Assembly: GCA_005281725.1 (NCBI GenBank)
Contig: SSBO01000009.1
Span: forward strand, 9,579,795-9,643,794
Length of the DNA: 64,000 nt
Direction: 5' to 3'
From: Wuchereria bancrofti
Lineage: Eukaryota; Nematoda; Chromadorea; Rhabditida; Onchocercidae
A program made the translations under genes and the position numbers. Below the pieces are notes generated by a model. The model saw only the letters and a program-made list of their open reading frames with translations, did not search any database and was not told the origin of the DNA. Shown here one piece after another: positions 51,180-63,070 of the stretch (position 1 is its first letter; each line of letters opens with the position of its first letter).

Positions 51180-51530
51180 TTCTTCGATTTTCTTTTTCCC
51201 TACTTTTTATTTGTATTTTGTTTTTTTTGCTTTTTTTGTTTTATTATCTTTTTTTAATCTTTTCCCATTTTTCTTTGCATTTTTTTAATTTTTCCATTTT
51301 TTGTTTTCCGTATTTTTTCTGCTTTTTTTGTTTTTTTGCATCTTTTTTAATTTCCTCAGCTCTTTTGTTTTTTTTTTTGTTTTTTGCATTTTTTTATTCT
51401 TTTGATTCTTTTTTTCATTTTCCCCTGTTTTTACATTCTTTTTACATTCTTTAACAATTTCCCCTATTTTTTTGTTTTCCGCATTTTTTCCTTTTTTCCA
51501 TTTTTTTGGTTTTTTCGGCATTTTTTATTT
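51180..51530. repeat. T-rich, strand-asymmetric low-complexity tract
   Basis: The plus strand is nearly all T with C and interspersed G in irregular units of TTTTTGCATTTTTT and TTTTCCATTTTTT type. The complementary strand reads as a Lys/Asn/Glu-rich open frame purely because of this composition. It ends where the GC-rich gene's last exon begins. Confidence 0.85.
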
Positions 51531-52435
51531 CTTGAATTTTATTAATCCGCTTGGACGTATTTCATTGGATACAGGATGGAGAACTGAATTAGGCAGCGAC
51601 AGGTTGGCTGCGCGAGGAAGGCCGGTTAGCCTAAAACAAAAAAATTAGGATTATTTTGTTTCCTATGGTCATTCAATTAACTTTTAAATCTCACTTTTTC
51701 AATGGTACTAATTTCTTACCTAAAATGAAGGGGTGATGAGCATCCTCTTCTCTCCCCACAGGACCAAGTTTGCGGCGGTGCTTCACCTATTTTCCGCTGA
51801 TTATGGCCACACATGCCATCGGGTACCAATCGAGGACATAAAGTTCCATCGCTGCCTTCTCTGTGGGGCCGTAAATCAGGATGGTAGCAAGAGGTGGTGG
51901 CCACAACGGACGCAAAAGCCTGGAATATGCATGATTAGTGAGTCTACTGGCTTTTAAATGAATCAAATGTGTAGCAACGTTTCTAAAAACTCACTGAAAA
52001 TTCCATTTCAAAACACTTACCATCTTGCCTGTCTCGAGGCGTGAATACGTCACCCTTTCAGTTTCTAACTGCTTACCGCAAATACCTGAAAAATGAAATG
52101 ATAAGAAAATATTGTTGCACAAATTATTGTTGGAATATCGAATAAATGATTTTGATATCATAAGATTTTATCAGGAAGAAATCAAAATATGTTCCTTCCA
52201 TAAATTATAGGCACATAATCATTTCCAAAGTTATTAAAATTATAAATTACCGGTTTTATTGTTTCCCTCCCTTAAGCCACCGTGTATGGTTCTGCCTGCG
52301 ACACTTTTAACAATCCCTTTCGCAGTAGCTTCGGATGATCTTTTAATTTATCCGGGTGAAGCCCTTCTACTGTTGCCGCAGCTAGTATCTCCTACGTAAC
52401 TAGGAACCGGAATTCTGATCGTCTTCGTCGTTATT
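51525..52435 (-). CDS. Unrecognised GC-rich, Cys-containing multi-exon frame; possibly partial or disrupted
   Basis: Three downstream exons on minus have good splice sites and compatible phases: 52085-52021 (TTTTCAG / GTAAGT), 51919-51720 (ATTCCAG / GTAAGA), 51630-51525 (GTTTTAG, ending TAA). The frame continues upstream into a fourth segment, 52347-52251 (donor GTAATT), giving about 155 codons. Extending that segment to the next good acceptor (TTTTATAG, exon start 52435) brings in one in-frame TAA at 52350-52348. So the 5' part has another splice site, or the gene is broken. Visible peptides include GICGKQLETERVTYSRLETG, SCYHPDLRPHREGSDGTLCP, LVPDGMCGHNQRK and TWSCGERRGCSSPLHF. No start codon or family was identified. 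Exon GC content is well above the neighbours. Four consistent splice junctions argue against chance. Confidence 0.45.
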
Positions 52436-52440
52436 CTATA

Positions 52441-53602
52441 AAATTAGCAAATTTACCAAATATTCAAACACAAAACACGTGATGCAACTATTATTTACAT
52501 TTAATAAAAGAATTACACATTTCAATTTACCTACAGTATAATACTACCTACGCTAAACACTAAATATACTTTCTCCTATTCTAAGTCCGACATAAGAAGA
52601 AAATGATAAGAAAAAAAATGACGGAAATGAACATCCATGATAGTAATTTTCTGTATTCTCTCGCATTCATGAAGATATGCAAATATTTTGTGTGTGTGTG
52701 GAGACTGTTTAATCCTCTTCCTCTCCTGCTTTTTATGCTTTTCATAGCGAATATCATTTACACATCTCAATATGACATCCTCACATTATGTTTTTGTCAC
52801 TCTGCTCAAACAGTTTTCTTAAGTGTTTCTTTCAATTGATGAAAATTTCTGTTGAATTTCCTGAAAATTAATAATCATACAAACGTTGCTTGCAAATTAC
52901 CACTGCTGATTTTTGGATAATTCACTGAGATTTCTTCAGCAATTCTTCTCATATTCTATTCTTTATATTTTCCATCGTCGACTAAAATTTTTATGTCAAC
53001 CATCGAAAAGTGTCGATCAATTTGCTTACAAAAAAGGCGTTATATTAACTATTTAAACAATGTATCCTTTTAATCAGTTATTATTCAATATGAAAAGACC
53101 AATGCTTTTTGATTTTATTGGTGCGGAATTTTTTTCGATTTTTTGTTTTGTAATTTAGTCGTGATTGCTATTGAATATATATATTCCATTATGGTGCATT
53201 AGTGATAGACGTAGCGGTCTCCAACAATGATTTCAAATTTGCTGTGTGGCGGTTTTCTTTTTCATTGGAATTTGATTTCATCAAATGTTGATTTGTTTCT
53301 AATTTGTACGTAAGTTGAATTTTGACTCAAAACTTTCAAATATTTTCTTCCTTCAATATTGAAACATACATTTATGCTTTTAAAATTCATTCGCAATTAA
53401 TTCTTGCCCTGGTTTTTGCTTTTATTTCCAATGTTTGTGTATTGCTATCCAAATTCAAATTTTTATTTTTATTTTTTGATTTCAAACGTTTCCGTCAGCA
53501 AATGAAATCAGTCTTACGGCGATTTGTTTTTCGTCCATACTGTTTTAAACTTTTCAGGTATCTATTGTAATAAATTGGCTGATGAAGGATTACATTAAAG
53601 CA
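52441..53602. repeat. Unit A of a triplicated ~1.15 kb segment
   Basis: Starting right beside the 5'-most exon edge of the GC-rich gene, this segment aligns along its length with unit B, with many substitutions and small indels. Shared landmarks are ACACGTGATG(C/T)AACTATTA, CACATTTCAATTTACC, ATTTCTGTTGAATTTCCT and GATTTCAAACGT near the end. It contains the frame reading KCRSICLQKRRY at about 53000-53050. It is the most diverged copy, so probably the oldest duplication. Confidence 0.85.
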
Positions 53603-53948
53603 TGTTCTCATCGCATAGTCATAGGTCCCTTATAATTTTAATACTTTAAGCTAGTAATTTCTATTGTGGTTGTAATAAGTTTCATTTTCAAATACAAAAT
53701 AATTAATCTTACGGTGAATGTCTTTTCAGATAAGAATCGGCAGTAATCCTGTAGTAACAATAAATATTTATTGCTTCCAGAAAATTTGGTTATTTGTATT
53801 TTTGTTTCTTTTTCATTTCATATTTTTGATATAGATCAACTTATCTATTTATTGAAGGGACATGAATAAACAAACACCCTGCAAATTTGTTGAAATAAAA
53901 ATTAATGTTTAGCACTCTTGTAATTCTATCTGGCAAAAAAAAAAAAAA

Positions 53949-55107
53949 ATTAGAAAATTTATCAAATATTCATTAAGTATAAAAACACGTGATGTAACTA
54001 TTACTTACTTATAGTAAAAGAATACGAAGTTACACATTTCAATTTACCTACAGTATAACACTATTTATGCTAATCATTAAATATCTCATACTTTTTTTTT
54101 CTATCATAATTCTGATATAAGAAAAAGAATGGAAGGAAAAAAAGTGACGAAGATAAATATCCATAATAGTATTTTCCTGTATTCTTTCGCGCCCATGAAG
54201 ATATACAAATACTTTACTTCATTTGTGTGTATGAAGACTGTTCCATCCTTTTTTTTTCTAGCGCATATCATTCGCTTTATTTTCTGATCTCTAATACATC
54301 TCAATTTGATATTCTCGTGCTATGTGTGTTGTCATTTTTCTGTGCAAACATTTTTTTGTTTCTTAATTATTTCTTTTAATTGATGTAAATTTCTGTTGAA
54401 TTTCCTAAAAAAGAATAATCCAATAAATATTGCATGCAAATTATCACTTCTGATTTTTGAACAATTCAATGAGATTTCATCAGCAATTTTTTCTTCCATA
54501 TTCAGTTCTTTATATTCTTTACCGTCGTCTCATATTTTTATGTCATTATGGCAACCGCCAAAAAGTGCTGTATCGACCAAAACGATTGCAATTATGGGAT
54601 TTGCTTGCAAAAAAGGCGTTGGATTTATTACCTAAACAAGGCATGACTTTTCATCCTTTTAATTAATTTTGATTTTAGTCCTGCGGAATTTTTTTCAATT
54701 GCTTCTTTTTTAATTGCTATTGTATATTTATATATTTCATATCGATGTATAAGTGATAGATGCAGTAATCTCCAGTGGTAGTTTTTTTTCTTTTTTCTTT
54801 TGGCGGTTTTCTTTTCCATTGAAATTTTATTTTGTCAAATGTTGATTTGATTCTAATTTGTATGCAAGTCGAATTCTGACTCAAAACATGCAAATATTTT
54901 CTTAAATATTGATTATAAAATTATATACCTTTAAGATTCACTCTTAATTAATTTTTGTCGCTAGGTTTTGCTTTTGTTTCCAATGTTTGTATATTGCTAT
55001 CTAACTTCAAAATTTTATTTCTTTTTTTGGTTTCAAACGTGTTTTGTTATTTTTGTTTTAAACTTTTCATGCTTTTGCAATAAATAGCTAATGAAGGATT
55101 TACATTA
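53949..55107. repeat. Unit B of the triplicated segment
   Basis: This full-length copy is preceded by a 15-A run at about 53937-53950. It keeps the landmarks of unit A and adds CATTATGGCAACCGCCAAAA. On the plus strand it holds a short frame (about 54479-54643) with a hydrophobic FFIFFTVVSYFYVI segment followed by ATAKKCCIDQNDCNYGICL. Its 3' two-thirds is nearly identical to unit C. Confidence 0.9.
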
Positions 55108-55743
55108 TCGGGAAATATATTTTAGATTTAAAATAAGGATGCAAATTAATTTCATTTGCCACAATGATTTCTAGCTTTATTCAGTTCATATTTCATAAGT
55201 CCATATTTTTTTGTGGAGAAACTTCTTGAACTATTGTATTTTAGTGTTCAAATGAATTCTTCAGATAAGTTTTATCAATTTTAGATGTCATCGTTTTGTG
55301 CAACGACCATAGTTCATAGTTCAATCATAGACATATTCTGCAATATGATATTATATGCAAAAATAAATGCAAATTACCATGAAATATTTCTGGTTGAAAC
55401 AAACAGGTGAACATCTAGGATGATAAAACTTAGAAGAACAATCCGTTGATGATATCCACGTGGCTTAGTAGGTCGAAAAATCGATGTGCTAAACTTTCGA
55501 AACAATTGTTATAATTTCATTTTCTTATTTGAACTCAGAAATCCACCAAGCGTATGAGATAAAAAATGCGGGAGGAAGAATTCAAATACGTCGATCATAA
55601 ACAATTCCTATGCCCCATAATACAGATAGTTTGTTCTTCCTAGTTCGAGACTAATCTTGCTCCTCCATTGTGCTGTGCCATTGTCAGACAAATGCAATGC
55701 TAAATTAACTGTTGTTTTTAAAAAACTGTTGTTTTTCATCAGC
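55108..55743. other. Spacer between repeat units B and C
   Basis: Single-copy-looking DNA within the window. No exon or known element is recognised. Confidence 0.5.
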
Positions 55744-56262
55744 AATGTAAATTTCTGTTGAATTTCCTAAAAAAGAATAATCCAATAAATATTGCATGCA
55801 AATTATCACTTCTGATTTTTGAACAATTCAATGAGATTTCATCAGCAATTTTTTCTTCCATATTCAGTTCTTTATATTCTTTACCGTCGTCTCATATTTT
55901 TATGTCATTATGGCAACCGCCAAAAAGTGCTGTATCGACCAAAACGATTGCAATTATGGGATTTGCTTACAAAAAAGGTGTTTTCTTTTCCATTGAAATT
56001 TTATTTTGTCAAATGTTGATTTGATTCTAATTTGTATGCAAGTCGAATTCTGACTCAAAACATGCAAATATTTTCTTAAATATTGACTATAAAATTATAT
56101 ACCTTTAAGACTCACTCTTAATCAATTTTTGCCACTAGGTTTTGCTTTTGTTCCCAATGTTTGTATATTGCTATCCAACTTCAAAATTTTATTTGTTTTT
56201 TTGGTTTCAAACGTGTTTTCGTTATTTTTGTCTTAAACTTTTAATGCGTTTATTGCATTCAA
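55744..56262. repeat. Unit C: 5'-truncated copy with internal deletion
   Basis: The sequence matches 54384-55075 of unit B almost perfectly, apart from a deletion of about 190 bp (B positions about 54619-54807) joined at short GGCGTT/GGCGGTTTT homology near 55977. The deletion cuts off the C-terminal half of the short Cys-rich frame seen in A and B. High identity to B marks a recent duplication. Confidence 0.92.
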
Positions 56263-58600
56263 GAATGAAAGAATTGAAGAGCCACTGCAATTTTTTTCTC
56301 CAATAATTCAATTTGATCAATATAACAGTTTCTATCTGATTTAATGAATTACTTAAGAAAGTAAAATGGGACAAAATCATTTCAACTAGTAAATCAGCGG
56401 TAGAATGTAATCACTATCAATATTGATATGGCTTGACAACATATATGCGCCATCTATAAAAGCAGGAACGAAATTTTATTAATTGAAAAAAACGAAAAAT
56501 GAGGAAGGGAAATAGTGAATGTATGAAAGAGTGAACGTATAAAGCATATTTATTAATATGATATTGCTAATAAAGAATTTAAAACTACATTTTTCAATTT
56601 TCTTATTTTTATAATGATCGTTTAGATCATGAAAATCGTTCTTGATTGGTTTTCTTGAATTTGAAATTATATATTTTTAAATTTTCGTTGTAATTCGAAC
56701 AGGATTCAGCCTGAAATCGTACTCATGCATGTTCGAGTACGAAGCTTCCAACTGTATCATTGAAATAATGCGTTTTGCTCAAAAATGGCAATAACGTTCC
56801 GGAACTAAAATTTAAAACAGATTTGAAGGGAATAAAAAATTCAAATGTTAGTATTCTTATAGAAGAATGAAAGAATAACAGAACAATAAATAATGTGAAA
56901 ATATCAAAATTTATTTTAGCAATAACTTATGATTTGGAAGAGAACGGCCAGGAAAGTTATTTGCAATTGCGCATACTACAGAATAATAAATTTGATCAGA
57001 AAGATGGATCCATCGATTTTGATCGTGGCAACATTTGCCAATGAATTAGCCGAATAATCCCCTGAAAAATAGATGGAACTAATAAGGAATGAAAATTGAA
57101 TGAATTTGTTTTGTTGCAATAAGAAATTAGCAGAAGAGATTGCAAGTTTCAGTTAAATCAGGAGAATAATCTAGCTAACATTTACTGAAATTGAATTCAA
57201 TGAAAGAGTATTAAGTGATAATCTTCAAAATATAATCAATCATTTCGGCCAAAATCAACTTTCATACGTCTATTGACTTATACATAATAAATATAAAACA
57301 TTCTAGCATCTTGTTTTCTTCAATTCTTAAACTGAAATTACTACTGGAATTATATATATGCAGCTATATATATTTTTTTTAATATTTAGATTACAATTTT
57401 CCTACTTTATGTATTTGAATTTCTTTTTTTTAGCTGAATTAATACATTAATTTCATGCATTTGAATGAAAAGCGTTCACTTTTGTGCAAATAAATGTGGT
57501 GGGACAGAAATATTTTAGAACTTGAAACAATAAATAAAATTTGCTAAGGTAATAAACTAATAGTTTAATTTGATTCAAAATTTACAATACCAATTCTAAG
57601 AGAGAACAAATTTTTCATCCTAACTAAATGAAATATGAAAATTTCATAATTTAATGAATTGTATAAGTGCATGATAATTTCAATAACAATAGAGAGATAA
57701 TACACAAACATGCAAAATATCTGACTATTTCACTCACCACTATTTTTTTCTAAATTTTTTAACACAAAAATACTTTTAGTGTTTAATTTTCTAATTTTTT
57801 TTTTTGAAATTTATTTTTTTTCATTCTAAACATACCACAACATTTGCTACATTTCGAACAAATTGTATTTTCATGTTTTCATAATATTACGCAAAAATAA
57901 TCATTCAACAATAATAATGAAGAAAATTTCACCCAGAATAGGCGACATTTCCGCTCTTTACTGCAAAATATACAATGTTTGCATTACACCGTTGGTTGAA
58001 CATGCCTTTAGAGATATTTTTTGGTACTCAATTTCAAATGTGCCATGTAAAATTTGCAAACTATGGTTTAAAAACTGTCACATACGACATTACCGCTTCA
58101 TGCAAATAACATTTTTCTTTTTTATAATAAAGGCATTACGAGCAATAAATTAAACTAATGATTCCCAATTCGTCAGAAAGAGATACATTTCATACATGCA
58201 AATGTATCTTTGTAAGTGCACATCTATACGAACACGCAAACGGACAGACACACACACACACACAGACACACGGACACACACACAGACACACACACACGCA
58301 CATTTGCATAACACGCATATTCCATCTTTAACAAAGTATCAGTGGGAATTCATATCAAACCAAACCACGGTTAGTTTGTGCTTGGGTATTTTTTTTTTCA
58401 ATTGCCCAATTTTATGGATTGATCGAATTTAATTTATTTCATTTACTGTCATTTTTTACTAATTTAATTTTGTTTTCATACATTTTGCATATTTTTGGAT
58501 TGAAAAATTTGCTATTTACATTTGACAATTAAAATTTAGCTAATTGATGTAAACTATTAACATTTATTATTAATCTCTGATGATTAATTAAAGATTTACA
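56263..58600. other. Region without a confident gene; one possible minus-strand terminal exon
   Basis: On the minus strand, TTTTTCAG at about 57061-57067 opens a frame reading SANSLANVATIKIDGSIFLI that stops near 56980. An AATAAA on the same strand follows about 60 nt later. No upstream exon was found, so it stays unassigned. The plus-strand frame at 57863-58153 has no splice or family support. A CA-rich microsatellite lies at 58231-58301. Confidence 0.4.
58231..58301. repeat. CA/CAGACA microsatellite
   Basis: CA dinucleotides interrupted by GA and CG give ACACACAGACACACGG-type units, about 300 bp upstream of the unrecognised gene. Confidence 0.95.
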
Positions 58601-61600
58601 ATGTATGGTATGTATTATTTGGGTATTGTTTTGGAAACGTCTGATGGTCGAATTAAAGTATTAAGAAAAACTAAAATTTATCAATTCAATTGTGAAATAC
58701 CAACAAATGTTGTACCAGGTGGTTGGATCAATTTCTCGGTAAGTAATTTAAAGTATGAAGTGAAATTACTATGCATATTTAATTAATTAAACTTTAATTT
58801 TAATTTGAAATTAGATCTAGTTTATACTACATAATATGTTAAGTAAGAAATGAAGAAAAAGGCCAGAAATTGTAGGCCAAGATGTTTTCTTTTACAAGAT
58901 GTTTCATATGTTTTTCATGTTTTTTTTTTCAATTTTTTAATTTGGTAATTTATTTTCCAAATTGTAGATAATATCTGTAATCAAAATTCAGGTTTGAATT
59001 AAACAATCGCAAAGATTATGCGGTAATTGTGAGAAGATTTTGGTTAATGTTATAAAGAGAATTTGAAATCATAGCAAAAAGTGTTTTCTTTTCGTTTTTT
59101 TTTCTTTTGATTACTGAGTGATCTTGATTTCACTTCAACAGAAATTGTAAGTATTTTAGTCTCTGCATTTATTTCATTTATTAAAATTAAAAAAAGACTA
59201 TAGCAAATAATCGAAACATTTTATTTATTATATACCGTTGGAAAAATGCTCAACTTATTTGTCTTTTAATGATTCGTTTTCATATAATTTTTATATTTTC
59301 TTTCGCAATTAACGATAATAATGATTTTATTCATTTGGTTAGACTAAACTATGTCGCATTTCATATTTTAAGTTATATATTTATTTGAATAAAATTTAAA
59401 TAAAAATTAAATATATATATATATATTAGTTATATCGCTGAAGTGAAAAGTTGTCCCAATGAATACATATTATAACTCTTATATGTAACGCGATTGAATT
59501 TCAAAAAGTTAAATATTATGAAAAAAGCGGTTCAAATTTGTATTAAAAATAGATATTTTAATTTACATACGAAGAGAGAAGACGAAAAATGACAATTGGG
59601 TGAAAATGAATAATTATATATGTTTTTCAATTTAAAAAAAAGGAAATTATTGAATATATTTTCTTCCTAATGTTTGTTTTATAGTTTAATGATGATTCGA
59701 TGCCACCATTCATTGAAGCTTGTTCACCAATTCTTCCAACCAAAATTGTAAAGTTATATGATAGTGATGGTTCAATAAGTAGTCGAATTTCAGTATGCTT
59801 CAACATTTGTTATTAGTAATTATTTGAATTTTAATATAATTCTTTCCATTCTTTTCATTCTTTTTTTTTTAAAAAATTGGAAAAAAAAACTTCAAAACTA
59901 TCTTTTCATTCTTGGTATCAGTTTTTATTTTCAGATTCAAACAATCGCAGCTACACCTTATCGAGAGAATTTAGATAGTACTTTGGAACAATGTGTTTGG
60001 TCACCTCATTTTGAGGTGGTGATATACTTTATTATATTAGCTTATAATTCATTAATTTATTTGTAAAAATTTATGTCACTTATTTTTAATTTCATTCAGT
60101 TTTAGTTTATAAATCTTCTGATTATTTTATTGCATAATTTTTGCAGTTCTAATGTTACATTTCTCATAATCTCATGAGCGGAAAGGAATTAGATGAAATG
60201 CTTATTTTCTTAAATAAACATATATATATATATATATTCTTTGGATAATCTTAATTAATACTACTTTAATATGAATCTATGTTTGTATCTTTTGCAGTGG
60301 ATCCTAGATGATAATGGAATATTTAATCATGAAAATGTTATGCCAGATATTATTTATGTGATCTGGGTTGAATTATTAACCGAACCGTACATGTCGAATA
60401 CTAACATTTTAATGAAAATAACTGAAATTATTCGACCGGCTTATAATCAACTTCCAATTTATGATGCGGTTGGATTTTTACTTGTAATTAATTAACTAAT
60501 TTATAAATATTAAAAAAATACTACCTACACACTTAATACTTCTACATCCCTTCTGATATGAATTGTGTCATTGATATAATTAACTTATAATTCATCAGTT
60601 AAAATAGGTAGATTTCTTGCTACAACATAAGGTAATTTATGATAAAATTCCAATCACTGACTCATAACATTGAAGCATAAAGTGGAAATTCTTTAAGCTT
60701 TATCGGTTTTTACAAGAATTATTTGTCAAAAGCTATTCTTTCTAGCACACGGAATATTTTGATGGATTTAAAAATGATTTATTACGACATAGCCATAGGT
60801 TTTCTTTTTTTTTTTCTTAAGACAATTTTACGCATTATTCGTAACTAAATTATTTTCAATTTGCACATTATTCATAACTAAATCATCAGATGGTTGACCT
60901 TATAATATTTAGCTTTTATTTATTTTTTTTTTTGCTTTTTTCCTTTTTTTGATGAAAAATCATTTTTTTTCAGCCATGAATTGGATCAGAAATGCCAGCT
61001 GATGCGAAATTACTATCAGTTCACTGTTTGGTATACGTCTTCTTCATCCTTTATTTTTGCTAAAATTTATACTTATTAAATTTACTATTAATTTTCAATG
61101 CCTTAATTTATTATTTCAAATTACTTCGTAACGTAATGTCAAAGCTAGTCTTTTTTTTTTCTTTTTCTTTTTAGCAAAATCGGTCTGAGAATAAAATCAA
61201 TCCAACGACTATATATTCAGGATTAGTAATTCGACGTGATATGAACTGTCAAGGAAGTGAGTCATTTCTTTAAAATATTAATGGTCTCTTTTTTTGTGTG
61301 TTTGTTTTTTTGTTAATTTTGTCTAAATGGTAAAATTATTTCTTGGCGTCTAAAATGTTCGATGTTACACTCAAATATCATCAAAGATTTAGAATATTAT
61401 ACATATTTTCGGATTGATTTTATTTAAAATATTATACATACTTCTGTAAGTCTAGTGATGTTTGTTTAATTTTTTTTTTCAAATATTCAAATATTGATAA
61501 AACATCTAACTAACTCAACATCAAAAAAAGAAAAAATGACAATAAAATTAATAAATCTTTTGTTGTTCTAATAATTTTTGAGATTTCAAAGTCAGATATG

Positions 61601-63070
61601 ATTTTATTATTAATATTAGCATTCATATTTATTGCCATTTCGTATTCGTTAAAGAGATGACTTCAGTATTTTATTTTCTTCTTTACACTTTTCCAGTTAT
61701 TTTATTTTAGCTCTAAAAAATAAATTTATTGAAAGCAAATATCTTGAAATTTATTATCTACTTTTATCTAATTTTTACATCTTTTACTCATTTATTTATC
61801 TAAAATCATTTTTTCCTTTTTTTTTTCAAATATTATTGATTTTATAGTGGAGCAAGTTGTCTTATGGTCGATAGCAACTGGAATTGTTTACTTCCGTCAT
61901 CAACAATATCAGAATATCTCAATAGGTGCTTGAATTGATTTTGTCGTGCGGAATGGGTTAGTTTCTATTTTGTTTGTCGTTTTTGTCCGGTTTAGCTATC
62001 TAAGAATTCCCTATTCCTGAATACTTCCACTTTATCCGTTTTTTAAACGTTTTATTTCGTGATGAAAAAGCAAATTTCTTTTTTTTCTTAAACTTAAAAA
62101 AAGAGATAAATGACGATAAGTTAGAAGCAGACCCGAAATTTTTGAAAATTTATTTAGTATTAAATGTAAAATTTCTTCTTGAAGTTTAACTTTTAATTTT
62201 ATAGGCGAGATGGTATTTTAGAAGCTCATAAATTAAGATATTCAAAGACGCAAATGATACTAACAAGAGTGGTAGAGAATAAAGCTCAGGTAATTATCAT
62301 TTTCGTTTCATGAAAATGCTGTCATAAAATTAATTTAATTTTTTATTTCCGTTTTAACTTGCGTCAAATGAAATTCATTCATTTTTTATTAATATGCAAT
62401 CATTTATATGATATATTCGTAGGAATTGTAGATATGTGAGAAAGTAAAGATGCCAGAAAATTTACCCAAAGAAGATTGGGTTTGGATAAGTGATGTTGTT
62501 GGAAAAGTTTGGGTTGATTTGGAGCATTTTAAAAAGTCAGTGATGAATCGATGGAATGAATTAGCTGGAAATATCACATATATTTGGCTTTCATATGATC
62601 AGTTTGGCTCTACAGTGTGTTGGAAATTTCATTCTATCGTTGAATCAAACCAATATGTTAGTTTTCATTTTGCATGTTTTGTATAAGTTAGTTTATATTA
62701 TGTACTTTATGCAAGATAGTTTATGTAGCTACACGTATTTCACGTTTATACGTTCATTTGTTTGATTTAAATTTGTATAAATTCTTTTTTTTTTATAAAT
62801 TCTTATCTTTCGTTCATATGAACACCAAAAGTCTCATCTTTCAATACTAAACTTCGTTTCAAACATTGGGAAATATCAGTAAGATTTTGAATTAACTCAG
62901 TTGAAAAAAAAAAAGATGAAACGGTTGAATATAAAATCATATTGATGTATAAATAATTTATTTAAAATCTCATTTACACTTTATTTACTAAAATTTCAAA
63001 TGCTTTTCAGATAGAAAGAAAAGAAGATGTTGTAAATATTGAACGTTTTGCTGATTTGGCTATATTATAA
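58601..63070 (+). CDS. Unrecognised multi-exon protein, probably nematode-specific
   Basis: Exons by eye: 58601-58738, 59685-59792, 59935-60015, 60298-60483, optional 60990-61025, 61175-61256, 61848-61925, 62222-62289, 62432-62656, 63011-63070. Phases join to about 341-353 aa. There is no signal peptide: it starts MYGMYYLGIVLETSDGRIKV. Visible segments include YRENLDSTLEQCVWSPHFEW, VMPDIIYVIWVELLTEPYMS, VEQVVLWSIATGIVYFRHQQ, PKEDWVWISDVVGKVWVDLE and a short last exon ending FADLAIL. The protein is Trp/Tyr-rich in the second half and mostly non-repetitive. I recognise no domain. The optional 36-nt exon keeps frame whether used or skipped. For the 62222 exon the acceptor at 62221 is needed, because the earlier AG at 62204 gives a stop in this phase. 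An acceptor-like AAAG just upstream leaves a 7-nt leader. Individual splice choices are uncertain; the existence of a gene is likely. Confidence 0.65.

Noticed and set aside
51285..51521. Lys-rich open frame on the minus strand
   Set aside because: It is the complement of a T-rich low-complexity tract; composition alone explains the lack of stops.
57863..58153. 96-codon plus-strand frame with several Cys
   Set aside because: No splice context, no recognisable family, and high Ile/Phe/Lys content of the local AT-rich DNA. Not excluded, only unsupported.
60972..61025. Longer form of the optional exon starting at the TTTTTTTTCAG acceptor
   Set aside because: From the preceding phase-0 donor it reads CCA-TGA, a stop; only the inner AG at 60988-60989 keeps frame.
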